Positions 1 to 9,090 are shown, numbered from the stretch's first letter. The stretch: 28,411 bases of DNA from JALHVH01 sp964544265 (GCA_964544265.1 CAZJBD010000012.1:1-28411); one strand, 5' to 3'. Notes: generated by a model not told the origin, from the letters alone. Made by a program: numbers and translations.

Positions 1-2
1 GA

Positions 3-95
3 TTTATCAGGTCCTTCAGGCTGCCGCCATTCGAGAAAATCGAAACGTTGACGACGATTGAGGTGTTCAGACTGCGCCTGGAAAGAGAAAAGTAA
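3..95 (+). CDS. C-terminal end of a membrane protein, paralogue of the next gene (partial)
   Basis: The frame starting at base 3 is open to a TAA at 93-95 and continues beyond the left edge. Its last 30 residues match the C-terminal part of the next protein: both carry a [RK]LPP[FL]E-x-IE core, then a T-I-x-V-x-R-x-RL-[ED]-R pattern. The DNA is also similar, sharing the run gctgccgcc in both copies. The next gene begins two bases after the stop, so the two are adjacent in-line paralogues. No function can be given from this fragment. Confidence 0.75.
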   Translation, partial: FIRSFRLPPFEKIETLTTIEVFRLRLEREK

Positions 96-97
96 GC

Positions 98-1678
98 ATG
101 GACGGTCGCACCGGGACGAGGACGGAGGAGGGTCGCGGCGACAGGGCCCGAGCTGCAGCGGCTTTGGCAATTTTAGCAGTCATGGTGTTTAGCGCGGTCT
201 GGATTGATCTGACCCCCATCCACCGGTTCCATCAGACGGATTCATTGCTGCCCGTGCTCGCGAGCTGCATCAAATGGACGCCGTTCTTCTGGCGCCAGAA
301 CCGCTTGGGCGCGCTTGTTCCCTTATTGGCGTTGCCCTTTCGCGACCCGAGAATCAACCTGTACGTCCAGACGGGGCTCAATTCGTTCCTGGGGTTACTG
401 GCCATTTTTCTGGCGGCGAGGTATGCAGCCGGCCGTCGGCGCTGGATCGTCGGCGGAGCCGTTGCGGCGTTGCTGCTGATAGGCTGGCCGCAGCAACGCA
501 TCTTCAATTATTTAATCGCCCATAATGAATACGGCGCCGCGTTGGGCCTGGGCTTTGCGGCCTTGTTGTTGCTGTCGAATGAGGACCGGCGGCCCGGGCG
601 CCTGAGATTTGTCCTGGGTGCAGTATGCCTGTTCTGCGCCTTGTGGGTGAACTACGCAACGGCCATTGTCCTCGGAGCCGTCGTCGTTTGGAAGTGGCTG
701 TTCAGCGGATCATTCAGGTCAGACTGGCGCTTGTTGTCAACCCGAAGACTGAAGTCTTTCGTGCAAAAAGAACCGGTGAAAATGTTGTTGATGGTCGCAG
801 GCATCTTTATCCTATGGGTAGGGCTATCCCTGCTCCCCAGTCAAAGACAGGATATTTGGAAATTAAACCTGGGCGGCAGTCAATGGGCTGCGTATGCCGC
901 GTTGGCGGCAAACGCTTGGCGGCACTTTCTATCGGGTATGCTCTGGAAAGAATGGGCGGTCGTTATTATTATCGCCCTGGTTTCGTTATTTTTTGGGGCC
1001 GGGCGGCGGGCCCTGCGCGCCAGCGCCGTCGCAGCCGGGTGTCTTTTTGCGGCAGCGATTTGCCATTTTGCCATGATAGGGATACTCGGTTGGGTCGAGC
1101 ATAATGGATTTAATCCCAGATACGTCACGACCTCCGTGATCCTCCTGCAATGCGCCCTAGCGGTTTTTGTGGCGATGCAATGGCACGCCGTCCTGGGAGA
1201 CCGAAAGGCCGCCGTTGCTACGACGGCCTTAGTCATCGTCCTGGCGGTTTCGGTTGTCCTGAAGTTCGGTCCTCCGTCCCCGGGCAAGGTGAAGGTCATT
1301 CTTGACAAACGCTTTGGGACGTCGACGAACGATATCCTGGCCTCCGGATGCACGCATATTTGCGGCGACTTCTGGATAGTCTGGCCCGCCATATTTCATG
1401 TCAATATGGTCCTTTATGAACAAGGGAGTAAACGGCACGTCTGGGGGATCACGAATCGGAGCGAGCCGACCGAGGACAGGTGGCGGACGATTCCGATAAA
1501 GCAGTGGAAGGTGGCCGTTCTCTTGAAAGATTCCCAAAAAAAGGTCGATCGGTGGATCGAGTATTTCAAGCTGCCGCCGCTTGAGGAAATCGAACAGATG
1601 AGGACGATCCGAGTGTGTCGACCCCGTCTGGATAGGGTCGATTCGCCCAACACAGCCGAACCGAATCGCAAGAGCTAA
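98..1678 (+). CDS. Polytopic membrane protein of unknown function
   Basis: The 526-residue product has a short charged N-terminus, a first membrane segment near residues 20-40 and many further hydrophobic segments up to about residue 395. A soluble tail of about 130 residues follows, ending in a basic, LPP-containing stretch. The multi-segment body with a soluble tail resembles GT-C-type glycosyltransferases in general shape, but I see no diagnostic catalytic motif and assign no function. The ATG at 98 lies two bases after the stop of an upstream paralogue and is preceded by a purine-rich GAAAGAG, so the pair is probably co-translated. No frameshift is visible. The ankyrin-repeat gene follows after 26 bases on the same strand. 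Confidence 0.8.
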   Translation: MDGRTGTRTEEGRGDRARAAAALAILAVMVFSAVWIDLTPIHRFHQTDSLLPVLASCIKWTPFFWRQNRLGALVPLLALPFRDPRINLYVQTGLNSFLGLLAIFLAARYAAGRRRWIVGGAVAALLLIGWPQQRIFNYLIAHNEYGAALGLGFAALLLLSNEDRRPGRLRFVLGAVCLFCALWVNYATAIVLGAVVVWKWLFSGSFRSDWRLLSTRRLKSFVQKEPVKMLLMVAGIFILWVGLSLLPSQRQDIWKLNLGGSQWAAYAALAANAWRHFLSGMLWKEWAVVIIIALVSLFFGAGRRALRASAVAAGCLFAAAICHFAMIGILGWVEHNGFNPRYVTTSVILLQCALAVFVAMQWHAVLGDRKAAVATTALVIVLAVSVVLKFGPPSPGKVKVILDKRFGTSTNDILASGCTHICGDFWIVWPAIFHVNMVLYEQGSKRHVWGITNRSEPTEDRWRTIPIKQWKVAVLLKDSQKKVDRWIEYFKLPPLEEIEQMRTIRVCRPRLDRVDSPNTAEPNRKS

Positions 1679-1704
1679 GAATAATATGAAAGAAAGAACG
1701 AATT

Positions 1705-2370
1705 ATGGATATTCGAATCTTTAAGATGCGGGATACCGTTGGGATCGCCATTCTCCTCGCGGCATTATTCTGCGTAGACTGCGGGGGTCATCGGTCGTTA
1801 CGCTATGAGACTATAAATGAGGCAGCAGCAAACGGAGATATGGCCGACGTGAAGAGACATTTGCAGAGAGGCGAAGCGCTTGAGGCCGAGGACTCCAGGG
1901 GGGCTACCCCTCTTCTCTGCGCGGCTATGAATGGCTACAAGGAAATCGTCGAGCTTCTCATGTCTATGGGTGCTGATGTGAAGGCTAGGGACAAGGATGG
2001 CTGGACACCGCTGCACTGGGCGGTAAGAAAGGGCCAACGCGATTTGGTCGACCTCTTCCTAGCTAAAGGCGCCCGCGTTAACGCCAAAGGAGCGAGTAAC
2101 ATGACGCCCCTGCACTGGGCTGCGCAAGAGGGATATGGGGATATTGCCGAGTTATTGATTGCCAAGGGGGCAAACGTTGATGCCAAGGGAATACACGGCA
2201 TGACGCCCCTGCACTGGGCTGCGCAAGAAGCCTATGTGGACATGGTTGAGTTATTGTTGGCTAAAGGTGCAGCCGTTAATATCAGGGACGACGATGGCCG
2301 CACACCGCTTCGCGCCGCGTCCACCAGATCCGTCAAGCAACTCCTCAGGAAACAAGGGGGAAGGGAATAA
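1705..2370 (+). CDS. Exported ankyrin-repeat protein
   Basis: The product is 221 residues. A hydrophobic segment at about residues 12-23 is followed by cysteines at 23 and 26. This suggests an exported protein or lipoprotein, although neither cysteine sits in a textbook lipobox. The rest is about five ankyrin repeats of 33 residues, showing the TPLHWA motif and the spacing G-A-x-V-x-A-[KR]-[DG], with a truncated last unit. Ankyrin repeats mediate protein-protein contact; the partner cannot be read from sequence. An alternative ATG at 1726 would give a more typical signal-peptide N-region. The gene follows the membrane-protein pair at 26 bases and may share its transcript. Repeats four and five are almost identical at DNA level. 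Confidence 0.85.
   Translation: MDIRIFKMRDTVGIAILLAALFCVDCGGHRSLRYETINEAAANGDMADVKRHLQRGEALEAEDSRGATPLLCAAMNGYKEIVELLMSMGADVKARDKDGWTPLHWAVRKGQRDLVDLFLAKGARVNAKGASNMTPLHWAAQEGYGDIAELLIAKGANVDAKGIHGMTPLHWAAQEAYVDMVELLLAKGAAVNIRDDDGRTPLRAASTRSVKQLLRKQGGRE
2101..2229 (+). repeat. Near-identical ankyrin repeat units in DNA
   Basis: Bases 2101-2129 and 2200-2228 are identical over 29 bases. They lie 99 bases apart, exactly one 33-residue ankyrin unit, and both encode MTPLHWAAQE. Identity at synonymous positions suggests a recent unit duplication or gene conversion. Confidence 0.85.
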
Positions 2371-2447
2371 GGAGGCAATCAAGAAGCGGGCGAAGGACGC
2401 GACGGCTCGGCCCTGGGCCAATTACCCGATGAAAGGACCTCATAACC

Positions 2448-4091
2448 GTGGACGGACGACCGATCATCAACAACCACCGCATAGAGACCAAGGAAAAACT
2501 CGTCGTTAAAAGCCCTGCGACGCTGGAACCGGTTGGGGAGGTTTGCCTGGCGTCCTCAGCCGACTGCGAGGAGGCCCTCCGCTCCGCCCGCTCAGCATTC
2601 CCGTCGTGGAGAGACATGGCCATCCGGGATAAACAGAGAGTATTCCGGCGTGCCGGACAGATTTTATTAGATCGTTCCAACGAGGCCGCCCGGCTGTTAG
2701 CCCTGGAAAAGGGATCTCCCCTCACGGAGGCCCTTTCGGTCGAGGTTTTGGGGAGCCTCGAAGTCCTTGATTATTACGGCTGGAACTTGGGGAAAGGGAT
2801 TGCCCCCAAGACGGCGAAGCCGCATCTCCCTCTTTTCGCCCACAAGAAGAGCCAGTATAAATTCCAGCCGTTGGGTCCGACGTTCATCATTACGCCCTGG
2901 AATTTTCCCTTGCTTATCCCTGTTTATGACATTCTGAGCGCGATCGCAGCCGGTAACACGGTCATTCTCCGGCCCTCCACAACAACGCCCCTCATCGCCT
3001 TGCTTGTCGGCGAGGTCTTTCTGGAGGCCGGTCTCCCCCCCGGGGTGCTGAATGTCGTTCCCTGCCGAACATCCAAGGCCGAAGAGGTGATCATCCACCC
3101 CGGCTTGATGACCATCATGTTCACGGGCAGCGTCCCGACCGGCAAGAGGATCATGGAGCTGGCCAGCCGAAACTTAACCAACGTCGTCCTGGAGCTGGGC
3201 GGAAAGGATCCGATGATTGTTCTCGAAGACGCCGACTTGGAGCGTGCCGTCTCGGGAGCGGTCTGGGCGGGATTCATGAACGCCGGACAGAGCTGTGCTT
3301 CCATTGAGCGGGTCTATGTCGCTCGGGAGATTGCGGAGGCGTTTACGGAGAAAACTGTCGCCGTAACGAAGAGGATCAAGGTCGGGAACCCTCTTGATGA
3401 GAGTACGGAAATGGGCCCCTTGGCCACCCTCGGCCAGCTCGAACTCGTTGAAGCCCATATCCGGGATGCCGCAAAAAAAGGTGCGACCGTGCATTGCGGC
3501 GGAGAAAGGTTAAAGGCAGACCCCGGATATTTTCTAACCCCGGCTGTTTTGACTGGCGTCGATCACACGATGAAGATCATGAAGGAGGAGACGTTCGGTC
3601 CGGTCCTGCCGATCATGCCCTTTGGAGATCCCGAGGAAGCGATTGCCCTGGCCAACGATTGCGATTATGGTTTGACGGCCTCGGTCTGGACGAGAGACAG
3701 GAGGGCCGCGGCCCTGATCGCCGACCGGCTCGAAGCCGGTTCGGTGACCGTTAACGACCACATGTACTCCTTTACCGAGCCAGGGGCTATCTGGGGCGGG
3801 ATCAAGAAGACGGGGATGGGCAGGTCCCACGGGCTTTACGGACTCCACCATCTTATGAACATCAAATATATCGGCTCGGACTTTGCGAAGACCCGTAACC
3901 AGCTTTGGTGGTATCCATACGGCGCTTACAAAACGGAAATTATGCGGCGAGCCCTGGTCCTTCTCCATCAGAACGCCTTGCGGAAGAAGCTCCGGGCTGC
4001 CTTGTCGCTTCTGCCCTTCTGGGCTACGGTGAGCCGCGGCATATCCAAGAAAAGTCTCTTCAGGATCGCCGGCCGGATTTTTAGAGCTTGA
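2448..4091 (+). CDS. NAD(P)-dependent aldehyde dehydrogenase
   Basis: This 547-residue enzyme belongs to the ALDH superfamily, which oxidises aldehydes to carboxylates with NAD(P)+. The general-base Glu249 lies in ELGGK and the catalytic Cys283 in GQSCAS. The 34-residue spacing between them is that of classical ALDHs. The TPWNFP motif of the cofactor fold and the EETFGPV motif are also present. The start is GTG, chosen because AAAGGA lies about ten bases upstream and no better ATG is nearby. About 45 residues beyond the usual ALDH core form a basic, weakly hydrophobic tail (HQNALRKKLRAALSLLPFW), which could associate with the membrane. The substrate cannot be told from sequence. The 3' end overlaps the convergent acyltransferase gene by 11 bases. 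Confidence 0.93.
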   Translation: MDGRPIINNHRIETKEKLVVKSPATLEPVGEVCLASSADCEEALRSARSAFPSWRDMAIRDKQRVFRRAGQILLDRSNEAARLLALEKGSPLTEALSVEVLGSLEVLDYYGWNLGKGIAPKTAKPHLPLFAHKKSQYKFQPLGPTFIITPWNFPLLIPVYDILSAIAAGNTVILRPSTTTPLIALLVGEVFLEAGLPPGVLNVVPCRTSKAEEVIIHPGLMTIMFTGSVPTGKRIMELASRNLTNVVLELGGKDPMIVLEDADLERAVSGAVWAGFMNAGQSCASIERVYVAREIAEAFTEKTVAVTKRIKVGNPLDESTEMGPLATLGQLELVEAHIRDAAKKGATVHCGGERLKADPGYFLTPAVLTGVDHTMKIMKEETFGPVLPIMPFGDPEEAIALANDCDYGLTASVWTRDRRAAALIADRLEAGSVTVNDHMYSFTEPGAIWGGIKKTGMGRSHGLYGLHHLMNIKYIGSDFAKTRNQLWWYPYGAYKTEIMRRALVLLHQNALRKKLRAALSLLPFWATVSRGISKKSLFRIAGRIFRA

Positions 4092-5331
4092 GGATAACCT
4101 TCGCCTTCGTCATCGCGCGGACGATGAGAAGGATGAGGAATGTCATGACGATCGCGTTCAGGTGCCCGGCCCAACCGCCCGCCTCCCCGAACGGCCAGAA
4201 GAGTTTCGAGACGTCGGTCCGGGTGATCGAGGTCAGGATGTCCTGGACAGAGTTAACGATATCGGGAAGGATGTAGGCCAGAAGGGGATTGACGCCGATG
4301 GGCAGGAAAAAATTGGCCCACTTCTTGATGCCCTTTACGTCCATCAAATAATAGCATCCTAATAGGACAAGACAGCAGATGCCGGAGGATATCAGAGCGT
4401 AAGATTCGGTGGCCTGTTGCTTGCTGATCCCGTGAAGAGGCCTGAGAATGTATCCGGCCAAAAGAGCGCCGATTCCCAGGAGGAACATAGCCTTCATGCG
4501 CGCCTTGTGCTCGCGGATGTCGTTCCCGGGGACAAAGAGCGACCCGGTCAGGATGCCAGCCATAACGATCGCGGCGTGGGAGCCGAAGTTCGAATCGATG
4601 CGGATGAAATTGTGAACGGCCGGTCCAAGGAAGTTCAGGGCCCCGTGCCGGACGCCGATGTAAAGGGCGATCATGAACCCCAGGGCGCCCATGAGCGCCG
4701 TTCTATTACCGCGGGTCAAAAGGTAGGTGAAACTACAAGCCATGTACGACCAGCCGATGAGCCCGAGAATTCCCCACCAGGAGGTCTGGATCATGGTTAA
4801 GGTTCCGTCCTCCGTTCTTCCCCGGAAGATGAGGACAAGGATGATGAGGAGTGCTGCAGCCGCGATACGAAGGCCGGAGTAAAAACGGCGCTTCGACGTT
4901 CGTTCGGTTTTTGGATAGATCATCCAGAACACGATTGCGGCCGCGTAGGCCAGAAAATACCACCAGGATTTCGGCAGGCCCGTATCGGCCGCGGAGTAGC
5001 TATGTTCGTTGACGGTTAGGACGCCCAGAAAGAGCAGGGCCACCGTCCGGGAGAGGATATGCCCGACGAGCTTCCAACGGCTGACGCCGCCTGTCATCCG
5101 CTTCTGCAAGGCCAGAGGGATGGCGACGCCGACGATGAACAGAAATCCCGGGAAGACGAGGTCTGTGATCGTGTAGGCGTCCACGCCGTCCGGGACGTGC
5201 TGAAGCCAGGCTGGGGAAGCCTTCATCCTCGCGATGAAGTTTACAAAGATCATGATCAAGATGTCGAGCCCCCGGAAGGCGTCCAGACAGGCCAGGCGGC
5301 CCGGCTTATGGATCTTAGAATCAATCTCCAA
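4081..5331 (-). CDS. DUF5009 / HGSNAT-like membrane acyltransferase
   Basis: The 416-residue product has about ten membrane segments. It opens with CLDAFRGLDILIMIFVN, the start typical of the DUF5009/DUF1624 group related to human heparan-alpha-glucosaminide N-acetyltransferase. That group is thought to pass acyl groups across the membrane to a sugar. A DLVFPGFLFIVG segment follows at about residue 57, matching the family's second helix, and includes the conserved F-P-x-F-x-F region. The start codon is TTG at 5331. It is supported by GAGGAG five to ten bases upstream on the coding strand, and the next Met falls inside the first helix. The exact substrate is unknown. Neighbouring genes are not clearly related, although two glycosidases occur later in the window. 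Confidence 0.85.
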   Translation of the reverse strand: MEIDSKIHKPGRLACLDAFRGLDILIMIFVNFIARMKASPAWLQHVPDGVDAYTITDLVFPGFLFIVGVAIPLALQKRMTGGVSRWKLVGHILSRTVALLFLGVLTVNEHSYSAADTGLPKSWWYFLAYAAAIVFWMIYPKTERTSKRRFYSGLRIAAAALLIILVLIFRGRTEDGTLTMIQTSWWGILGLIGWSYMACSFTYLLTRGNRTALMGALGFMIALYIGVRHGALNFLGPAVHNFIRIDSNFGSHAAIVMAGILTGSLFVPGNDIREHKARMKAMFLLGIGALLAGYILRPLHGISKQQATESYALISSGICCLVLLGCYYLMDVKGIKKWANFFLPIGVNPLLAYILPDIVNSVQDILTSITRTDVSKLFWPFGEAGGWAGHLNAIVMTFLILLIVRAMTKAKVILKL

Positions 5332-5420
5332 AGGATCTCCTCATCGGCTAAGAGATCATCAATCTATCATATTGCCTGCCATCTTTAAAGAGAAAGAGAG
5401 TCAAGGACAAGACTCACCCG

Positions 5421-5463
5421 GGAAGCGTCTCCTTTCGTGTGATTTAGACAATGGCGCAGGGGC
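5421..5463 (+). repeat. 43-bp dispersed repeat, copy A
   Basis: This segment matches 28342-28384 at 41 of 43 positions, in the same orientation. The differences are G5427/A28348 and T5435/G28356. The core gtgtgatttagacaatggcg is identical. After the repeat the copies can be realigned on gatgc with a five-base gap, then diverge. The origin is unknown. Confidence 0.85.
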
Positions 5464-5510
5464 ACGGCGATGCACTCAAGACTTTGTTCTTATTTCTTGC
5501 CACCCCCTAC

Positions 5511-5531
5511 CCCCTCCGAAAATCGGAGGGG
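5511..5531. other. Perfect GC-rich hairpin
   Basis: A 9-bp perfect stem (5511-5519 with 5523-5531) closes a three-base loop. No T-run follows on either strand, so it does not fit an intrinsic terminator well. It lies 47 bases downstream of repeat copy A. Confidence 0.6.
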
Positions 5532-5694
5532 GGCTCTGAGATCGTCCGCGTCGCCGGCAAAGGTGCGACGGGACTGGTTCCCCCGGAGGGCCGGGGGCCA
5601 AGCGCGGCTCCAGGCCGCGGCCGACGGAGGGCGCGCCCCGAGCCTGAATTCCATCTCGCACGAAAAGGGATGCTTCTGTGATCATGGTGGAAGA

Positions 5695-5723
5695 TTGACC
5701 ACCCCGTCGAGCATATGATAAAA
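5695..5723 (+). promoter_or_regulatory. Possible promoter for the Tricorn gene
   Basis: TTGACC at 5695-5700 and GATAAA at 5718-5723 are 17 bases apart. An overlapping TATGAT at 5714-5719 has poor spacing. The -35 is good and the -10 weak. A strong AAGGAGG at 5744-5750 then precedes the ATG by seven bases. Confidence 0.35.
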
Positions 5724-5757
5724 ATGATAAGAAGTCTGGAAGCAAGGAGGACTCCCG

Positions 5758-8700
5758 ATGAAAAGATTGCTCCCATTTATTTTTCTGATGATCTTGATTG
5801 CCTCGGCCGCGTTCGCGACCGAGGAGGCTCGATTCATGCGCTATCCGACGACGAACGGCGATAAGATCGTCTTTACTTATGAAGACGACCTCTGGTCCGT
5901 TCCCATGATGGGCGGTCAGGCGACCCGCCTGACGACCTATCCCGGCGTCGAATCTTTCGCCAGGTTCTCCCCCGACGGCAAATCCATCGCTTTCACGGCG
6001 AGTTATGACGGTCCCCAGGCCGTGTACCTCATTCCGGCCGAAGGGGGGATTCCGAAAAGGCTGACCTACAATCCCGGCAGCGCCCAGGTCGTGGGCTGGA
6101 CTCCGGACAGCGCCAGGATCGTGTATCGCTCCATGTTTGAAAATATCGTCGGACGCGATCCCAATCTCTATTTCGTCGGACGGGAGGGAACGGCGCCCGA
6201 GCGCTTTCCGCTCGACCGGGGTGTCCTCTGCAGCTTCTCCGCTGACGGCAGGAAGATCCTCTACTGCCGCCGGGGGAACGAGGAGTATTACTGGAAGCGT
6301 TACAAAGGCGGCCGATACCAGGATATCTGGATGTATGATTTCGAGAAAAAGACTTATACGCCGGTCTCGGATTATGTCGGTAAGAACAGCTACCCGATGT
6401 GGATCGGCGATACGATGTTTTTCGTCTCCGACCGGGGAAGCGGAATATCGAACCTTTATGCCCAGAAGGTCGGGGCCAAAGAGGTCGTACCTGCTACGAC
6501 GTATAGCGACTTTGACGTCATGACCCCCTCCACGAACGGCGCCTCGATTGTTTACGTCCAGGATGGATACCTCCATATTTTGGACGCGGCAACGAAGCAA
6601 GACCGAAGAATCCAGGTTTTCCTCCCGTCCGACCGCTGGATTGTGAGGCCGCGGACGATCAACCCGCGCGACTACATTCACAGCGTCAGCATCGCCAATG
6701 ACGGCAAGACCGTCGTCCTCGAGGCTCGGGGAGACGTTTTCACAGTTCCCACGGCCAAAGGGCCCTCCGAGAATCTCTCGGCAACACCCGGAACCCGCGA
6801 AATGCACACCGCGATATCGCCAGACGGCAAGACCATCGCCTTCTTTTCGGATAAAAGCGGCGATTATCAGCTCTATACACAGATGGTTGGGGGTGGAGAA
6901 TGGACACGGCTGACCACAGATCTCGACCGGTTCGTCTACCACCTCCATTGGTCTCCGGACGGTAAAAAGATCCTTTTCGGTAACAAGGACTTTGCCCTCT
7001 TTTACGTGGACGTGGCGACGAAGAGGCTCGTCAGAATCGACGAGTCCAATCAAATGAAGAACGATGAGTTCTATTGGGAGGTCAGCGACTACGGCTGGTC
7101 GCCCGACAGCAACTGGATCTGCTACAGTTTCGTCCAATACAATCGCAACAATCAAATCTTCCTCTATAACCTTGCCCAGGGCAAGAAATACGCGGTGACG
7201 GATGATTTCTACGACAACCTCAATCCCTGTTTCGACGCCAATGGAGATTACCTCTATTATCTTTCGAGCCGGAATTTCGATCTCCAGATGGATTTCTACG
7301 AAGACAACCACGTCATCGCAACGCCCCAACAGGTCATGGCCGTCCAACTCCGCGACGGTGAAATCCCCCCCTTCGCTGAGGTTGAGGCCGCCGAGGCCAT
7401 CGAGAAGACCGACAAGAAGGCCGCGGCCGTGCCGTTCCGTATCGACACCGAAGGGCTCCGACAACGGACCTATCCACTTCCCGTCGATCCGGGTAATTTC
7501 TTCTACCTCCGGGCGGCCAAGGGCAGGGCGGTCTGGTCGTCCGTCGACAGGTTTACCGAAGACGAATACGAAGAAATCTTCAAACCCGGGGGGGCCACAA
7601 AGTGGTCCCTCCATATCTTTGACATGGCCGAGAAGAAAGAAATCGTTGTCGAGGACAAGATCCGCGAGTTCGGACTTTCGACGAACGGAGAACAGATCGC
7701 CTTCCGAAAGGACGGGGATATCCTTGTATCTTCGGTGGATAAGGTTTTTCAATCGAAAACCTTGGGCGAAAAGCTCGATCTTAAGGGCTTGGTCTATTCC
7801 GTAGACGTCGAGAAGGAATGGAACCAGATCTTCAGCGACACCTGGCGCTGGTATCGCGATTTCTTCTACGATGCAAATTTCCACGGCCGGGACTGGAAGG
7901 CCATGGGCGAAAAGTATCGCGCTTACATCCCGTACTTGTCCTCCCGGGATGAGCTGAACTGGGTCCTTTCCCAAATGGTCGGCGAACTCTGCGTATCCCA
8001 CACCTATATCGGCGGCGGAGACTATGGCCCGCTCGCTCCGCCTCAAGGCCTATCTTTTTATACCGGGCTCCTGGGCGCCGATCTTTCTCCGGACAAGGCC
8101 TCCGGACGTTACAGATTCGAAAAGATTTATGGTCCGACGGAGATCAACCTCGGGCTCAAGGGGCCGCTCGTCCGTCCGGACATTGAGCTCAAGGAGGGCG
8201 ATTATCTGATCGCCATCAACGGATCCGAAGTCGGAACGAATGATGATTACTTCAGGCTCCTCCAGGTGACGCCGGGGCGAAAGATCCGAATCACCGTCAA
8301 TGCGACACCTGCTTCGGCCGGGGCGAAGACCTATGAGGTCGAGCCCATCCGCAACGACCAGGCCCTTAGATATTTCCGCTGGCTTTCAGATAACATCAAG
8401 AAGATCGAAAAGGCCACAAACGGCCGCGTCGGCTACATGCACATCAACGCCATGGGGAGCGGCGGCATCGGCGAATTCGACAAGTTCTGGCGGGCCTTCC
8501 GCTACAAGGACGGGATCATCATCGATGTCCGCCGGAACTCCGGAGGCTGGACCGAATATTTCCTGATCGACAAGCTCGAACGTCAGTTGACTGCCTTCAA
8601 CGTTCTTCGGAACATGGTGCCTTTCCGTTATCCAGGCACGGCCGCAAACGGCCAGTACGTCGTCATCTCAAACGAGAACAACGGCTCGGACGGCGAGGCC

Positions 8701-9021
8701 TTCGTCGAGGACTTCCGGGCGCGAAAACTCGGGCCGGTCGTCGGCGTCCGGTCCTGGGGCGGCTTGGTCGGGATCTTGAATCGACAGCTGACGATCGACA
8801 ACGGGACCGTCGAGCAGTCAAACAATGCCTTCTATGGGAGCGAAGGCACGTGGCTCATCGAGAATCATGGGGCCGATCCGGACTACCTCGTCGACAATGA
8901 CCCGGCCTCGGTCGTGGCCGGCCGCGACCCCCAGCTCGAAAAAGCGATCGAGGTCATCTTGGAGAGGATTAAGGCCCATCCGTTCAAGTTCGCGGAGAGA
9001 CCGGCCTACCCTAAAAAATAA
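5758..9021 (+). CDS. Exported Tricorn protease homologue (S41 family)
   Basis: The 1087-residue protein has a clear signal peptide (about residues 1-20, cleavage near AFA-TEE). Two beta-propeller-like regions follow, rich in PDG and SPDG turns, to about residue 660. A helical C1 region, a PDZ domain around 805-860 (EGDYLIAINGSEVG) and an S41 core complete it. In Thermoplasma Tricorn the active site is Ser745, His746, Ser965 and Glu1023. Likely equivalents here are Ser747-His748 (in VSHTY), Ser977 in NGSDGE, and Glu1035 in ENHGADPD. Tricorn cuts proteasome-sized peptides into short ones. With an export signal this homologue more likely processes peptides in the periplasm or outside the cell. 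The ATG is fixed by AAGGAGG seven bases upstream. The ABC-F gene follows after 69 bases. Confidence 0.93.
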   Translation: MKRLLPFIFLMILIASAAFATEEARFMRYPTTNGDKIVFTYEDDLWSVPMMGGQATRLTTYPGVESFARFSPDGKSIAFTASYDGPQAVYLIPAEGGIPKRLTYNPGSAQVVGWTPDSARIVYRSMFENIVGRDPNLYFVGREGTAPERFPLDRGVLCSFSADGRKILYCRRGNEEYYWKRYKGGRYQDIWMYDFEKKTYTPVSDYVGKNSYPMWIGDTMFFVSDRGSGISNLYAQKVGAKEVVPATTYSDFDVMTPSTNGASIVYVQDGYLHILDAATKQDRRIQVFLPSDRWIVRPRTINPRDYIHSVSIANDGKTVVLEARGDVFTVPTAKGPSENLSATPGTREMHTAISPDGKTIAFFSDKSGDYQLYTQMVGGGEWTRLTTDLDRFVYHLHWSPDGKKILFGNKDFALFYVDVATKRLVRIDESNQMKNDEFYWEVSDYGWSPDSNWICYSFVQYNRNNQIFLYNLAQGKKYAVTDDFYDNLNPCFDANGDYLYYLSSRNFDLQMDFYEDNHVIATPQQVMAVQLRDGEIPPFAEVEAAEAIEKTDKKAAAVPFRIDTEGLRQRTYPLPVDPGNFFYLRAAKGRAVWSSVDRFTEDEYEEIFKPGGATKWSLHIFDMAEKKEIVVEDKIREFGLSTNGEQIAFRKDGDILVSSVDKVFQSKTLGEKLDLKGLVYSVDVEKEWNQIFSDTWRWYRDFFYDANFHGRDWKAMGEKYRAYIPYLSSRDELNWVLSQMVGELCVSHTYIGGGDYGPLAPPQGLSFYTGLLGADLSPDKASGRYRFEKIYGPTEINLGLKGPLVRPDIELKEGDYLIAINGSEVGTNDDYFRLLQVTPGRKIRITVNATPASAGAKTYEVEPIRNDQALRYFRWLSDNIKKIEKATNGRVGYMHINAMGSGGIGEFDKFWRAFRYKDGIIIDVRRNSGGWTEYFLIDKLERQLTAFNVLRNMVPFRYPGTAANGQYVVISNENNGSDGEAFVEDFRARKLGPVVGVRSWGGLVGILNRQLTIDNGTVEQSNNAFYGSEGTWLIENHGADPDYLVDNDPASVVAGRDPQLEKAIEVILERIKAHPFKFAERPAYPKK

Positions 9022-9030
9022 CGTTCGACC

Positions 9031-9039
9031 TGTTATAAT
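9031..9039 (+). promoter_or_regulatory. Extended -10 promoter element
   Basis: TG-T-TATAAT is a perfect extended -10 element lying 52 bases before the ABC-F start. No good -35 is visible at normal spacing, which is common for extended -10 promoters. It suggests the ABC-F gene is transcribed separately from the Tricorn gene. Confidence 0.5.
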
Positions 9040-9090
9040 GGTGGATCAGGGATTCTCAATCCTCTGGGTACTGCACGTTCGGATTAAAAA

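Larger units (their letters stand above)
5332..5757. other. Gene-poor interval with repeat and hairpins
   Basis: No convincing gene is visible in these 426 bases. They hold one copy of the 43-bp dispersed repeat (5421-5463) and a perfect 9-bp hairpin at 5511-5531 (cccctccga, loop aaa). There is also a GC-rich block with a 6-bp stem, 5603-5608 with 5614-5619. The final 60 bases probably hold the promoter and ribosome site of the Tricorn gene. A reading frame at 5451-5681 gives a Pro/Arg/Gly-rich peptide and is not accepted as a gene. Confidence 0.6.

Noticed and set aside
5511..5531. Intrinsic terminator
   Set aside because: The stem is perfect but no T-run follows on either strand, and no gene ends next to it.
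5451..5681. 76-residue frame starting in repeat copy A
   Set aside because: The peptide is Pro/Arg/Gly-rich without a domain, and copy B continues in a different sequence after the shared ATG.
5476..8046. 856-residue open frame on the minus strand
   Set aside because: It lies wholly opposite the Tricorn gene, whose motifs and ribosome site are clear. GC-rich codons suppress stops in the antisense frame, and the peptide shows no known domain.
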